A stretch of 64,000 bases of DNA, from contig CM067062.1 in the NCBI GenBank assembly GCA_033980235.1, positions 7,419,900 through 7,483,899 of the forward strand. Direction: 5' to 3'. Below the pieces are notes generated by a model. It saw nothing but the letters and a program-made list of their open reading frames with translations, did not search any database and was not told where the DNA came from. A program made the position numbers and the translations under genes. Positions within the stretch are counted from its first letter, which is position 1, and every line of letters starts with the position of its first letter. Below are positions 1 to 13,900 of the stretch, piece after piece. This DNA comes from Diadema setosum. Its lineage: Eukaryota; Echinodermata; Echinoidea; Diadematoida; Diadematidae.

Positions 1-380
1 TGGTATGTGTGAGTTAAAGAAAACTTTTCCACCCTACAAAACCTAACATATTCATAAAGATGGCGCCTGTGTGGCAGCATGCATCAACATCACCCTCCAC
101 TTTCATCACTCAAGTCATCGTCATCGAAAAGTATTGGATGATATTTTCTGTCCTGTGTGGTACCCTGAGGAGTACAGAACCACTCAAACACAGAAAGGAT
201 CTTTGATGTAATGTCATTTTCTCGATCCTCATTCATGCTTGGATGGTATGCCTGGTGGCTTGCACACCTCTGTCAGGCAGTCCTTTGTTCCATATCTCAT
301 GCAACAATAGGCCTGATTACCACAGGACTATGATTACCTACAGCAGAGAAGATTATACTGACAAGTGGGAGTGGTTGCCC
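1..380. other. No gene seen
   Basis: Left edge, inside the last intron seen of the minus-strand gene. No exon of the Mo domain C-terminus is recognisable on the minus strand. It may include the 5' part of the LINE that becomes recognisable after about 400. Confidence 0.4.
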
Positions 381-2750
381 TGTCTTTCCTGTCATTGACC
401 CAAGTGTTATGTGCAGAATCAGTAGTTGTGGAGTGAACGTTATGCCCAGCACTCGGAGAGGTTGTCGCAGTGGCCAGAATAAGCGCTTCATTAGGAATCC
501 TGTTTCAAATCCCAGTGCTCAAAGGGGATATTCTATATGTCAATGCCAAGATGGAGAGAAGTTAAATGTGAAATTTGGCATGGTCAAAGCAAGGTCTCAA
601 ATTCGGAACAAAACCTGCTCCCTCGTTGACTATCACGAATGAGAAATTTGATCTTTTTGTTATGGCAAGACATGGTTGAAAGATATTGATGATGGCTATG
701 ACCACAGGGCTGAAGTGACCCCACCAGGCTATAAGCTTTTCGATCATCCTCAGCCTTCCCGACCTGGTGGTGGCATAGTCCTCTTGGCTAGAAATGGAAT
801 ACAAGTAATGAAGCGTGAGCTGAAACCTTACCGATCCTTTGAATATTCAGAATGGAGCACAAGTCCAACCCACGTGAACTGTTCCAGTGCACAAATAAGC
901 TATTTGGATGTAAATAAGATGTTCCTCTTCCTCCCAATCCTGACACTGCAGCTCTAGCGAACGACTTTGGGAGTTTCTTCATGCAGAAAATTGAATCAAT
1001 TCGCCTGAAAATTGATGAACTCACTCCAGATGGATGTCCCACTACCCCTCCCTCCACCTCCAGCTCTGTGTCTTCATGTCCTCCTGATGATATTGTGCTT
1101 GACCACTTCTGCACTTTATCGGTCACAGAGGTCAAAGCCCTTGTTGTGAGGAGTGGAAAAAAGTCTTGCCAGTGTGATCCAATGCCTTCTCAACTTCTGA
1201 GTTGTCTGGACCCACTTCTTCCAGTCTTGACAGATGTTATCAACTTATCCCTGCAGTCTGGAACATTCACTGAAGACTGGAAAGAGGCCTTTATTACACC
1301 CCTTTTACAGAGACAGATTGGAGTGTGACTTCAAGAACTACCGTCCGATTAGCAATCAGAGCTTCCTGTCCAAACTGATCGAGAGTGCTGTTTGTGACCA
1401 GCTTCAGCATCACATGGACAAGCATTCTCCGTTTCCTCTCTTTCAGTCTGCTTACAGAAAAAATCATAGCACTGAAACTGCTTGTTGAAAATCAAGAATG
1501 ACATTCTCAACATGAACTCGCAACAAGTCACTCTACTTGTGTTGTTGGACCTGAGCTCCGCTTTTGACACTGTTGACCACAAAACTCTTCTCAGACGTTT
1601 GCACACCAAGATAGGGCTTTCCGGACATACACTGGAATAGTTTCAGTCATATCTGCTTGGTAGGAGTCAGCAAGCAACCATCTGTGGCTCTCAGTCTGAG
1701 AGGTTTGACCTGCACTGCGGTGTCCCACAAGGATCCTGTTTGGGTCCCCTCTTGTTCTACATCTATACATCTGACCTGTTTGATGTCCTAGAAAAACATC
1801 TCCCGGGCGCCCACTGCTACGCTGATGATTCTCAACTTTACTTTTCATTCAGGCCTGATAGTAATGTTAGTGAAAGAGAAGCTGTAGAAGTGATGGAGTG
1901 CTGTCTCAGGGATATTCGAACTTGGATGGTAACAAACAGATTGCTAATCAACGATGATAAGACTGAGTTCCTCATCATTAGCACACGACGACAACTCCAA
2001 AAGATCAACATTCCCAACATCAGGATTGGCAACGCTAACATTGTTCCTGCATCTCATGTCAAGAATTTGGGTTGCATCTTCGATTCAACTTTGAACATGG
2101 ATCAGCATGTCCTAATGACATGTAAGGCAGCCTTCTACCACCTGCACAACATCCGTCGAATTCACAAATATCTGGACCAGAGATCATTACTCACCATCAT
2201 TCATGCTTTCATCACCAGCCGCCTCAACTACTGTAATGGTCTGCTCTACAGTGCCACTGATACCCAGATTGAGAAATTACAGCAGGTTCAAAATGCAGCG
2301 GCCAGACTTGCCACAGGCACATCCAAATTTTCCCACATGCAACCGGTCCTCCGTCAACTGAACTGGCTTCCCATCAGGTCCAGGATCCACTACAAGATAC
2401 TTCTGCTCACTTTCAAATGTATCCATGGTCTCACCCCTCCTTACTTATCTGAACTCATAACCATCCGTCACCCATCCCGGTACACCCTCCGCTCCTCACA
2501 AGGTATCACACTGAATCACCCAACTTCCAAGATGCTGGCCACACTTGGTGATAAAGCATTTTCATCTGCTGCTCCCAAACTGTGGAATCAACTACCCAAA
2601 ACTCTCTGCAAACAGCAATCTCTCATCACCTTCAAAAAACATCTAAAAACTCACTTGTTCTGTTGATATCAATAATCCACTGGTAAAGCACATTTGAACA
2701 TGTATGTTTATGGAAAATGCGCTATATAAATGTATCATTATTATTATTCT
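380..2750 (+). mobile_element. CR1/L2-like LINE, broken copy
   Basis: Pieces in order: endonuclease-type segment at about 560-860 (KLNVKFGMV then SLVDY; GGGIVLLARNG), an internal deletion near 860-900 that removes most of the endonuclease, a linker-fingers segment at 960-1320, a frameshift near 1320, a fingers-palm segment to 1490 and beyond with in-frame stops, and a long frame at 1740-2666 with the HCYADDSQLY catalytic box and the C-terminal domain ending in KKHLKTHLF. The 3' end is GCGCTATATAAATG followed by an ATT run, typical of CR1/L2 elements, which end in short repeats rather than poly(A). Not functional. Confidence 0.85.
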
Positions 2751-3101
2751 GTCTCTCCAATTATTCTGTATTCACGAAATATTACAGCTGTGTGGTTTTT
2801 TATTGAACTTTGAAGACAAGGGGTATCCTCCTTCGTACAAAGCTTTATGTACATTGTACGTGTGTACCTCGGCATAGCTACTGACTGAGAGAGTGCAAAA
2901 CAATTTCTTAATGTTTGGAATCTGATTCAAACAATTAATTATTGTGTCTGTCTACTTCTGCAAACTACATTTCTATAAACATAGGCATAGAGTGCATAAA
3001 TCTAATCCCTACCAGATTGTGTAATCCCCATTATTGTAAAAAGGACCAACCAGCGAGTTTCTTGTACATGAGGGTCCGAATTCACGAAGGTGGTACAATC
3101 T

Positions 3102-3222
3102 TCGTCCATGGGGCGCCAAGTGTCGCATGGTCTTTTTTTTGTTACGAAATAAGTCATTTAATTGACGAAATGTTCATTTTGTTGACAAAATAGGCCATGC
3201 GACACTTGGCGCCCCATACAAA
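3102..3222. repeat. Small inverted repeat
   Basis: GGGGCGCCAAGTGTCGCATGG near 3109 is repeated in inverse near 3192, around a 60-base AT-rich centre with ATTTGTC/GACGAAAT-type words. Probably a very short hairpin element. It lies just left of the first piggyBac-like copy. Confidence 0.6.
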
Positions 3223-3243
3223 ACTACGGTCTTTGTCCATGGT

Positions 3244-4743
3244 TTAACCCTATTCTGATTGACCCCCCCCCCCAAGACATTTCGCGCTACAATTCTGTGA
3301 TGCACACAGATTTTGCCGCATCGTTTCATGACTTTTTTCATTGAAGTCTCCCGCATATTTTGAGACCAAATTTACGACGTCCGGGTACACCGTTCTGAAG
3401 TTACGTAATGTTTTGCATATGCATGTCAACCCAAAAACGGCTCAAATTCATCAGGGAGGTGTTACGGAGATGGAGTAGCAACTCTTCGTAATTCATGCAA
3501 ACACATGTTTGGGTTCAAGGCGTTACAATGGGATGTCTAGCATTCCACTACGCTTTGAAGTCATGCTCAGCACCGCTCTAGTTGCAAGAAGAAGTTCGGA
3601 GACGAAGAACGCATTTCACCTTTAGTTGAATTACAAGCTTTATTTCACCGCAAAATTTAAAATGAAATACTCGAATTGATTTAGAATAGTTTAGGAAAGA
3701 ATTCAATATTATAAACATGTATTTCTAGTTTCTTCGTAACTCGCAAATCGAAATGAAATGAACATTACGCCCTCTTATGAACCTAATATTTTTCTATAAT
3801 GCGCACATTTCCGCATGTTAATTTTCTATCTTTTAATAAGGGATATTTTGATCTTTCAAATAAAGTACTCCGCTAACGCGTGTTCCAGCGTGTTTTTAAA
3901 CTACTTGCTGTTAAAATTGTGAGTTTTACACTGCATTTTGATTCGCTGCTCCAATTCAAGGTACATTGTACACAAATTCATTGTTGCCATCACATTGAAA
4001 GAGAGAGCGAATTGCAGTAGGAGCAAGTATTTCTAGATGTGAGAGCGCTAGTCCGGATTATTGATGCTCTCTTTTGTCAAAGCACATGGGTAACACCTGA
4101 AGTTGAATGCATAACTTGCTCGGCGGTGCCGCACATAACTTCAAAGGAGAGCAGTAGTTGTCTCTCCTTCTCTAGCACCTCCCTGAATTCATGATATTGT
4201 GTGCAAATCCAATGCAAACTGAGTTTGTTTTTGTTTTTATTGGTATAATTAGATTATTTTCAACTTTTAACCATTGAAATTAATCAATTTTAATGTAGAT
4301 AAGCTTGAAAAAAAGCCTGCAACAAATTTTGGCAAAAAAACAATAGAAAACAAAAGGTCGAAAAAACAGTAAGATACATAAGGAATTAACAAAACAATAA
4401 AAACAAAAGAAACTAATTTTGATTGTGCTACTTACTTACAAGAAAGTTGTTGGATGTGTCTTGAGGAACTCTGACACAAAAATTTAGCAAACCTTCAGTC
4501 TTTTTAATGGAGTTATAGGCGAAAATATGATTTCATGCGTAAATTTACATGATTGATTTTTTAAAAATAGAAAGCCATTATTTTTCTATATATGACCATG
4601 TAATCTTGTAGTTAACATCTAGCTCTATCTTCAGGCAAAATTTTGCAGCGATCGCGCGATCAGCGGCCGAAATCTGAAGGCCCCCCCCCCCCCCCCCCCC
4701 CAGTAAAAACTTGGTCTCAAATAGCCCAGTTAAAATCAGTTAA
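3244..4743 (+). mobile_element. piggyBac-like element copy A1, damaged, with a nested insertion
   Basis: Left end TTAA-CCCTATTCTGATT and right end AAATAGCCCAGTTA... match copy A6 at 32593, but the right CCCTA/TAGGG is mutated and the sub-terminal hairpin halves are reduced to C runs. Interior words (TTTCGCGC, GAGTCTCCCGCAT-like, GCGATCGCGCGATC) are shared with A4-A6. Split by the element at 3452-4185. Confidence 0.75.
3452..4185. mobile_element. Nested DNA transposon, hAT-like ends
   Basis: Perfect 10-bp terminal inverted repeats CAGGGAGGTG/CACCTCCCTG, with further imperfect pairing for about 15 bases. AATTCAT is duplicated at 3445-3451 and 4186-4192, and the uninterrupted sequence exists at 32813 in copy A6, which proves insertion. 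734 bp, no coding potential. CAGGG ends suggest hAT, though a 7-bp rather than 8-bp duplication is seen. Confidence 0.8.
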
Positions 4744-4795
4744 AATAAACCACCTTCATGGATTCGGGCCAAGAAGTCCAGTTTTCTTTTGTTAC

Positions 4796-4944
4796 CTGTT
4801 GAATTCCACCACCCTCTCCAGCCGATTCTCGTAATCCATCTGTCTGAGACATGTATCCCAGCATTCCCTGAAAGATGCCATGTCCAAAGGTGTGTCTCCT
4901 TCCACCACACAGTATCCCTGTGGCCGGAAGTTCATCTCTCGTAC
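4796..4944 (-). CDS. Exon 24: last exon in the window, residues 936-985
   Basis: 149 nt after [36 protein letters not shown] and ERVVEFNR match V--KN-Y-EGD...CW-ECL...V-KFN. Ends phase 2 at AG/GTAACA. The next exon (ENxWKKRG in the family) is not found down to position 1. The intron beyond this point holds a damaged piggyBac-like element and a LINE. Confidence 0.93.
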
Positions 4945-7900
4945 CTTGCATTGTGAATAACAATCATGCAACAACAAAAGAAAATGAAAATGAATATTGA
5001 CTAAATAATAATATATGAAGGCAAGAAATATATTGCAATTTTGGAAGTATCACTCCATATAAAGTAGAAATGTCATACAATCATACTTCTCTTCTTTAAC
5101 CCGTTGAGGACGGTTTGACTTTGCACAAACACGCATTTCCCATAGACACCTGCCCGAGTATACTCGGGACTCGTCCTCAACGGGTTAATTATGTTTCATA
5201 CATTGTTGTTATGCCACAACAAACAAACAATCAAAAGAGCACACAAAGACTTGGAAGTGTCCTATACGGAGTGCACCTTACAGGATATACGTACAACGTA
5301 AGAATCATGTACACAGTGGAAGATTTCATTAGTTGCATTTAAAAGTACACTGTTCTGTTTATTTCTCATTATGCACAGCAGAAGACACAATGTATCTTGT
5401 TAACCCGTTGAGGATGAGTCCCAAGTATACTCGGTTCAGGTGTCTATGGGAAATGCGTGTTGTAGCAAAAAACAAACCATCCTCAACAGGTTAAACTACC
5501 ATTGCCAATGGACCTACGAAGAGCCCAGTAGATGGAGACTGGTTAAGATGAGGTTCCTACCTTTCTCTGTGAGATGCCTGTTTCCATGGCAACCTCAGTC
5601 AGGATGTGCTCAATAGCCGTCAGGCCCTGTGGTGCACCAAAGCCACGGAAGGCTGTGTTGGGTGGCTTGTTGGTGCGGCACGCGTAGCCTGTAACACGGT
5701 AACCTGGAAATTGGTAGACGCTGTCAAATGTGACTATGGCCTGGCGGACAACCTGGGAAATGACAAATCATTATACATTGTTTTGAATACAGGAAATAAG
5801 TCTTCACATTAATGTCCCTCCATTGCATGCTCCATCAGGCACTACTGCAAATTATGTGCACTCCACATGAATGATGACTGCTACAGTACCTACGCTTTTT
5901 CACCATTTTTGACCTCACTGAAAATTAGTTTAGTGCACTTGGGTGAATCATTAATTTGTTGTGAATGTAATCTAGGCTAAATTACAGGTTACCAGCAGGT
6001 AATTGTGGAGCTTCTGTCTTCTCTGATGAGAATGTAAAATAGCTTGCTCTTCCAGGGGGTCGAAGAGTGTCCTCTGTACCCGATGTAATGCTAGGGTACC
6101 GGTAGTTGTTTGCCTGTACTTGAGTTGTAACTCGTGCCCATATGACCTACTGTATACGCTCTAATATGCTTATTTTGATATAACTGGTAAACTGTGATTT
6201 CCCTGTAATCAGCTAAATTACAATTCGTATAGTGCATTCAAACTCTTTAAAAATCACATACTATCATGGAATATTTACACCTACCCATTTTGTACACTGA
6301 TCCATGTGTCCGCCATCTCCATACAGCTTGGCATCCATTGCTAGGATGCGACCGTTCCTGTTGTAGCCAACACGGTAGTCCAAGTGGAACGGATGGCGCC
6401 CTCCTGTGATGATGACGTCATCTGTGCGTTCCAGTTGCATTCGCACCGGCCTATGGAGTCTGCATCAGAGTGAATAAACAGGCAAAGGAGTTAATAAGAT
6501 GAGCAAAGGTACAATGTACGGAGCAGGGCTAGTTCTTAGACACCAGAGGCTTTGCGGCCATTTTTTTATTATTATAAAGTTATTGCATTCCCACACTCCC
6601 CCTAATAAAACAACTACTGTATACGCCATATATTTTATAGTGAGTACAAATGTGACCCGCGACAATGGTTTCAGGCAAAAGTCGCAGGAGCAAATTCCCT
6701 CCTAGACGGGGTACAAAGATTTTGACCACTATTTTTGTCGATTTAGGTTTTTTGCAGAAATCGAATCTTTGATATGTTTTCTACATCTACACTAAATTTC
6801 ATAGCATAAGATTAAGTTTTTCCTATCGAAAATGGAATTTTAAGCACCCTACGTTGGATCGCACTCGTCAGTTTCGAGCTTCTTTCGAACGCCGCGCCAA
6901 TATCCCCAGTGTTGCTACGGCACAGGGTCTCGCATGCGATTGGCTGGTGCGTCGCACACATTTACATAATTCGGCTTTCGGAGACACCAGTTGCAGCGTT
7001 TGGGGAATGCTTTGTCCACACGTGCACGATTACATGCTCCATTGTTCTTGCTATAGTTGTTTATATACGCTCGTTCTGTAGTGCGTGCTCTTCGTTTGGC
7101 TTTCTATCCAAACTATTCTACCGCAATGTTCGACAACGGAAGTGAAAAAAGAAATCATGAAGCATGACATAATGGTGTGAAAAGAAAACTAAATATTCTT
7201 AAATTTGTCTACTTGTACATGTACTAAAAATTATGACAGCAGACTGATTCAATTGAAGGTAGAGGAGAGGATAGGAGCGGTCACATGTGACCAATTATAT
7301 TCAAATACTACACGTCAAGATCGCATTAAACTAATGTGTCGAGTTTGTTTGTCTGTTTGTTTGTTTGTTTGTTTTGATTTAATTAGCACCACCGAACAAA
7401 GCAACATATGCATGTCTTGTAAAAGCAAAACAAACAGGAAGCGTGACCCTTCCCAGCACTAGCAATTTTCTGCCTTCAAAAGAGTCGCCAATGATGAAGA
7501 CAAATCAACACTGAAAGTGCGATTTGTAAATGTGTGGATTCGCCACCGCTCCTGTTACATGCATACGGTCATGGCGTGTGGATGCCATTGCGTAATGCGT
7601 GCACCATACGCATGTACATGTACACCATACATGCAATTCTGCCTAGATTCGCCATCTTGAAAGATGTATTGGTAAACAAACCCGAGCGAAACGCATTGTT
7701 TTTCGGCTCCATACGCTGAGCTCCGAGGAAGGTGCCCGGGAAATTTGACTCTTTCAGTGAGCCAATTAGAAGGCGATGTGGTTGCTAGAGGCGGAGTTTA
7801 ACATCGATTGGCACCATCGTATGGATGGGTGATTCTCCCCTCGCATCGCCGCTCGGACATTATTTTGTCAGGCTAACAACTTAAAAAGTGCATTTTATTT

Positions 7901-10900
7901 CTCTTTCTATGCCAACTTATGGTGCCGAAGAATACAAGTGTTTTATATCAGTGCAAAGCTTAGGAAATGGGCAATGTGATTCAGTGAAAAAATGAATTTT
8001 CAAAATTCCCGACTTTTGCCTGAAACCGTTGTCGCCGGTCACAAATTTCTCATGAAATGGGACTTCCCAGCAATTTCACAAGTGGTTAAATTCGCAATTG
8101 TGGAGTTCAGTACTGAATAGAAAAATGTATGCATGCACGTCACATTCATGTCCAGATCAGAGTTAATACTTTAAATCGCATGTTTTAAGATTTGCGGATA
8201 GCAACCGATTCGCAAAATTTGTGAACTGAATAGTACTGAATAGAGAAATGTATGCATGCACATCACATTCATGTCCAGATCAGAGTTAATACATCGTACT
8301 TTCGCATGTTCTAAAATTTGCGGATAGCAACCGACTTGCAAAATTTGTGAAAATTTTGCGTAATACTCAGCAAGTACACGTACAATTAAAAAACAAAACA
8401 AGGGCCACATTCCTAAATACATATCACTTCATGCTTCATGACACTGAAATCAATCAAATAATTCAAAAGGGTAAAAAGCAGTAGACTGACTTACTTTTTG
8501 GCTGCCACACAGCAGGCAATGAACAGTCCCACCCTGTCTACCTTTCCTCCGAAACCTCCACCAATTCTTTTGGCATGGCATGAGATACAGTTACTTGGAA
8601 CACCAATCGCCTTGGCTACTGCTTTCTAAAAGGGAAAAAGGAAGGGTGCGGAATACCTGTATGAAATACTGAAGGTAGCATTCAGTTTGGCAGGTTTTGT
8701 AATATATTAACATTTATTAAAGGAAACCAAAACCCAAAGAGAAATGTGGATTGAGTGAAAGCAGCAACATCAGTCGAACATATCAGCAAAAGTTTGAGGA
8801 AAATCGGACAATCGATGCAAAAGTTATGAATTTTTACACAGTTTTGGGTGTTGGACAGCTGGATGAGGAGACTACTTGAGTTTATGACAGTTGCCATTGC
8901 TGAAATGGCTCTTCATGGCAGTTGATACGGGTAGAATACCTGGAGCAGATCCAGGGCCTGAAGCGAGGCATGGACCTCCACTTCATCACCCTCTCCTGGC
9001 CGTGCCACGCAAGTGTGGGTCTCCAGGTATAGGTGCTCCTGGCCCCCGACCTCAAAGGATCCCTCGAGGATCTCCTCGGCCTGCCCAAAGCTCTCCTCAA
9101 GGTCCCCTTTGGCAAACTCTGTCACGGTGTCAAAGAGGGAACCCTCCTTGATCGCTTCCTGTAAATACCAATTGCATAACAAGACAAAAAATCATCTGAA
9201 TGTCTCAACAAATTTAGGGTGGCATCACTGCAAATAATCATCACAAGGATTTGTACTTCAACACAAGAATACACCTTGCACAGATACTGAGTGCTCTTTC
9301 ATTTTCAATATCTTCCTTCAAAGCATAAACATGAATGCTGAATAAGCTTCTGTAATCTGCTCTATGATGTACAATGAAAAACTGAAGCAAGTATCTTGCA
9401 TCAGTGTATTGTTTGAATTGGTAGTTGACACTAATATGCATAGGAACCTAACCAGTATTAACAATGATACATATTTATGATGTCACTGGCATTATCGTTA
9501 CTGTGGTTGATGATGTCATGATGTGCATAGGTAAATTTCTCTTCTCATTTTCTTACACCAAGACGAGCATTATGGGTCCCTGCACATATCCTTAGTTTGC
9601 ATCTCATACAAGATTTGCCTTTTGTTACCTTGCTGCCTGATGCATGTACAATTACACTCTTAAAGACGAAGGCTAGTAACTGATCAGTGGGAATCGCTGG
9701 GAATGCTGGGAGATGATTGTTGCAATCCTTATATGATTCATTCAAGAGTACATTGTATATCTATTGTTGTGTGAAAATTATTTGCTTCAGAATGGTCTCA
9801 TATTCAAGTAATGTGCAGTTTAATGCCCCGTCACTGACCAGGGACGCTTACTTGGAAACATTAAACTGCACATTACTTGAATATGAGACCATTCTGAAGC
9901 AAATAATTTTCACACAATTATAATGTACTCTTGAATGAATCTCATAAGGATTGGAACAATCATCTCCCAGCATTCCCACTGATTCCCACTGATCAGTTAC
10001 TAGCCTTCCCACTGATCAGTTACTAGCCTTCCCCTTTAACCCTAACCAGGCAGGGCTTTTTGGGGTGTTCTGTGGCCGGGGGAGGGTTGATTCAACTACC
10101 CTCCCCCCCCCCCCCCCCCCAACCCAAGATCGTGACCGTCGATAACACAATCGCCATGAAAATTGGCACATACATTACCTGAGTGTGTGGTTATCTACCA
10201 AACTATACAGAGAGAAATGGAAATTTTTATATATTAATTAATTGTGCTAATATATGCATAAAATTATACATTTTACTCTAAATCAGAAAGTAAAATTTCC
10301 AGAACCCTAATTTTTGGTGATAACATTCTTTGTAGCATTCTTAACAATGTACTTGAATAAAAAATCTGGTATCAAAATCAATTTCTTGTGTATTTTATTT
10401 TATTATGAATTTCTTATGTATTTTTTTTTGACCTTTTGTTTTGTCATGTTTTTTTCACAAAATTTATGACAGAACTTATTTCAAGCATAATTCTGCTAAA
10501 ATTAATTGATTTCAGCCTATGAAAGTGAAAATAATCATATCTTTATGAATAAGGTGAGAAAACTTCATTTGCATACTAGTCTTTATACACAAAATCAGGT
10601 TTTTGAGCCATTTTCGGTCCGACAGGCATGTATAAAAGGTATGCACAATTTTCGCGAAAATGGTGTCAAAAGATGTGCGAGACTTTAAAGTAAAAATCAG
10701 CAAACAGCGCAGTCAAAAAATTTTGTGTGGCGGAATAGTCGTGAAAAATATCGAGGGGGGATTGATTAAATCCCCCCGGCCTTTTTAGGGTTAAAGAAAA
10801 GAAGATCAAATAAAATGGAGAGTACACAAGGAGACTAATACTCATAAAAATAGGCACTGCTTTCTCTTTTTCTTTTTCTATGAACAATTCAGCAGCTCCA

Positions 10901-13900
10901 TGATTATCTCACTGAGAAGCAGAAAGGTCTTGTAGGTCACACATTATGCACAACCCTACCTCCCTTCAAGCTCTGAACCACAAGAGATTGTAAGAACATG
11001 CAGACACCAAAAAAATCTCAGAGTTTAATAATCCTGCTTTTAACTGATGCACCCTGCCGTATCTAACAACGCAATTAATTTTAATGAGAATACTTGCCTG
11101 GAGAGTGAGTATAACAGGTTGCAGATCCTCATACTGGACATCCACCAGTCTGGCCGCCTTGACCGCTAGCTCATGAGACACGGCTACAATAGCACCAATG
11201 GGTTGACCGATGCAGTAAACCTGTGGATAGCCAGACATACTGTACATTCAGCCAGCTATAGACAGATGCATACACATTCACACACAAGCACTACAATTGT
11301 CTTACTGTAGTGCAAAACAAGACATTTTGTGACTTTATTGACACCAGGAAAAACATTTGAATGGTTCCATGACATTTGCTCCTGTGACAACTGCTTGCAT
11401 GGAAATATCTGCATGCTATGCCAGACAAGCCAAACATAAATTCCATGTACAGACATAACTCTCACCATATTCCTTATCCTCACATGAAACTACTGTAAAC
11501 CTAAAACCCTATCAGAACCGTAACCCTAAGTCCTTGGAGAAACTATGAAAGACCAGAGCCATTGTTGAAAGATTTGGGGTTTTAGATGCTCTGTGATGCA
11601 ATTTGAACCTTATTTTAGAGACCATTTTCCCAAAAATATGAAACCTACACATGTGTGGGTGATTTCCATACAAGCACAAATATGGATAAGAGAGATAACA
11701 GTCTTGGTTAACATTTATGACTGTTCTAAAAAATCTGATCACGTCAATTTTACAAAAAATCAGAATGCTCAGTTTTTCATGATCCCCAAACCACAGAAAT
11801 CAGAACAGTTCACTTTTAATCAGAATGGTAGGTAAGTATGTACTTCTGCATCAGATTAAGATCACACTGTTGTTCAATTTGTTCTATGATGTTCACATAC
11901 AAAGTGTAGTGGTTTCTCTTCCAACCTTCAAGTGAGCAGGGAAAAATTCTGTTGACACAATAACTTTTTTTTCTGTATTTCATATCATACACTTTTCAAA
12001 GTTGTTTTGATACCGACAGAAGGAACAAAACTATTGTTTGCACCATAGTATCATATTCACACATTGCTCACTTTAGTAGCTTTGTTACTTGTACTCTCTT
12101 TTATACATAAAAATGATCTAAACTGTATACATCATTTTAGTATTTTGTTGCAAGTTTCCAAGTTATATCTTTAACCCGTTGAGGACCAGTCCTCAGTATA
12201 CTCGGACAGAGGTCTATGGGAAATGTGTGTTGTAGCAAAATCAGTCTGTCCTCAATGGGTTAATGATGTCATCAGCTGAAGAGGGCACTATTTACACTCA
12301 CTGCTAAATCAAACAAATCTCACATGTGACTGTTACCTCAGTGGTGGCAAATATCTCTTCTTCCTCATCAATTTTGTTACTGGCAGGGATGTCTGAGTGA
12401 CTGAGATAGGATACCACTCCATCTAGAGCGAGGGCTTGACTGGGATCTACAGCTCTACAACCAGGGGAAAAAAAGCAACAAACAAACAAACAAACAAAAT
12501 AAACAGATAGAAGGGCTTCACTCATATCAAGTAATATGTGACCCGCTGCAACAAAAGAATTCTAAAGTCGCTGAGGGCTGAGCCGAGAAAATCAAGTTTG
12601 AAGTCACATCATCAAAATGGTCAAAACAATCTGATTTCTGTTTTTGGCATAATTTTGTAGTCTAATGTTTTGTCCATCATCTGCCGAAATTTCTTAGCCA
12701 AATGATCAAAGGAAAGGCAAGAAATCAGTGTTTTTCTGGGCCATGATTTTCCAACTTTCAACGTAACAGAAACATGTCCAAAGATTTGGATTTAGCATCG
12801 CAGCTAGACTCCGCCCCTAGCAACGAGGAGTGATCTTATTGGTCAATGCGTGGCATCCTGATTACTGATTGGTCGTGCGCAGACTGCTGGCGCTAAGCTT
12901 GAATGAACATCGCTAGGAGCATGCCTTCTATTGTCAAGCGGTGAAAACTGTCTCGCCTCCCCTTGTCGCAAGGAAAACTTTGAAGGCGCTTTTCTCAAAA
13001 CTCTGATTTCCTCAACCATTTGACATGCGTTAGTAAAATCATTGATACACTGTATCTCCGAGTACTTTTATGAGTTGTGCTATATATGAAATTAAAGTAC
13101 AAGAGTAAGGGAATAATGTCATGCCATTTTCTGAAAATTGTCCTCCCCCAACTTTCGGATCCTTTTGTTGTAGTGGGTCACATATCGTCCCTGGGGCGAA
13201 AAGACCTCGTATCTACAAAGTGTCAAATGTTCAGGAGAGCAAAACAACATGGCAGCCAAAGCACTGTATCCAATGGGATAGACATTCCTTTGACATGCCA
13301 TGGTGGCTTCATTTTAGGGGGAAGACATCTAAGATTTGGACAGGACATCACTTATATGATTATTTGACAAAAAAAAAAAAAAAAAAGTCATTTTCACCAA
13401 AGTTGCAGATACAAGGTCTTGTCACCCAAGCGACGATATGTATAATATGAGATATGTAATCATAACAGCCAACATACGTAAAGCTGTTACACTCTTGCTT
13501 CCTGCCATATGCATTTCTAAATTTTCCATGTTTTAGGCTTTCAATTTATTACAATTTGTTGTCAAAATCTCAGAAAGAGTCAGAAAGTTGGTAACCTACA
13601 ATTGTACAACAAGTAATAAACATACTTTTGATAAATCAATGTCTTTGATTTGATGTGATGCATCGCTGAGAGTCATCATGATAATATTGTGTGAATCACT
13701 ACATAACAGACCCACCATTCTTTAATACCAATGTAAACATATTCAATACATAAATTGATACACACAAAAAAAAATGATTTACATTGTAAATGCTTTCCTT
13801 CTTGACTATCTAAACAGCATAGCTTATCTTTACAATGATACTAGAAGAGCTTATATCATAATTATCACCCCTCTTTAACATTTCTGTGATCAATACTACT

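Noticed and set aside
1..4700. Missing C-terminal exons of the molybdo-flavoenzyme
   Set aside because: Scanned on the minus strand for the TEMGQG and KAVGEPP-type segments and found none; they should lie beyond the left edge.
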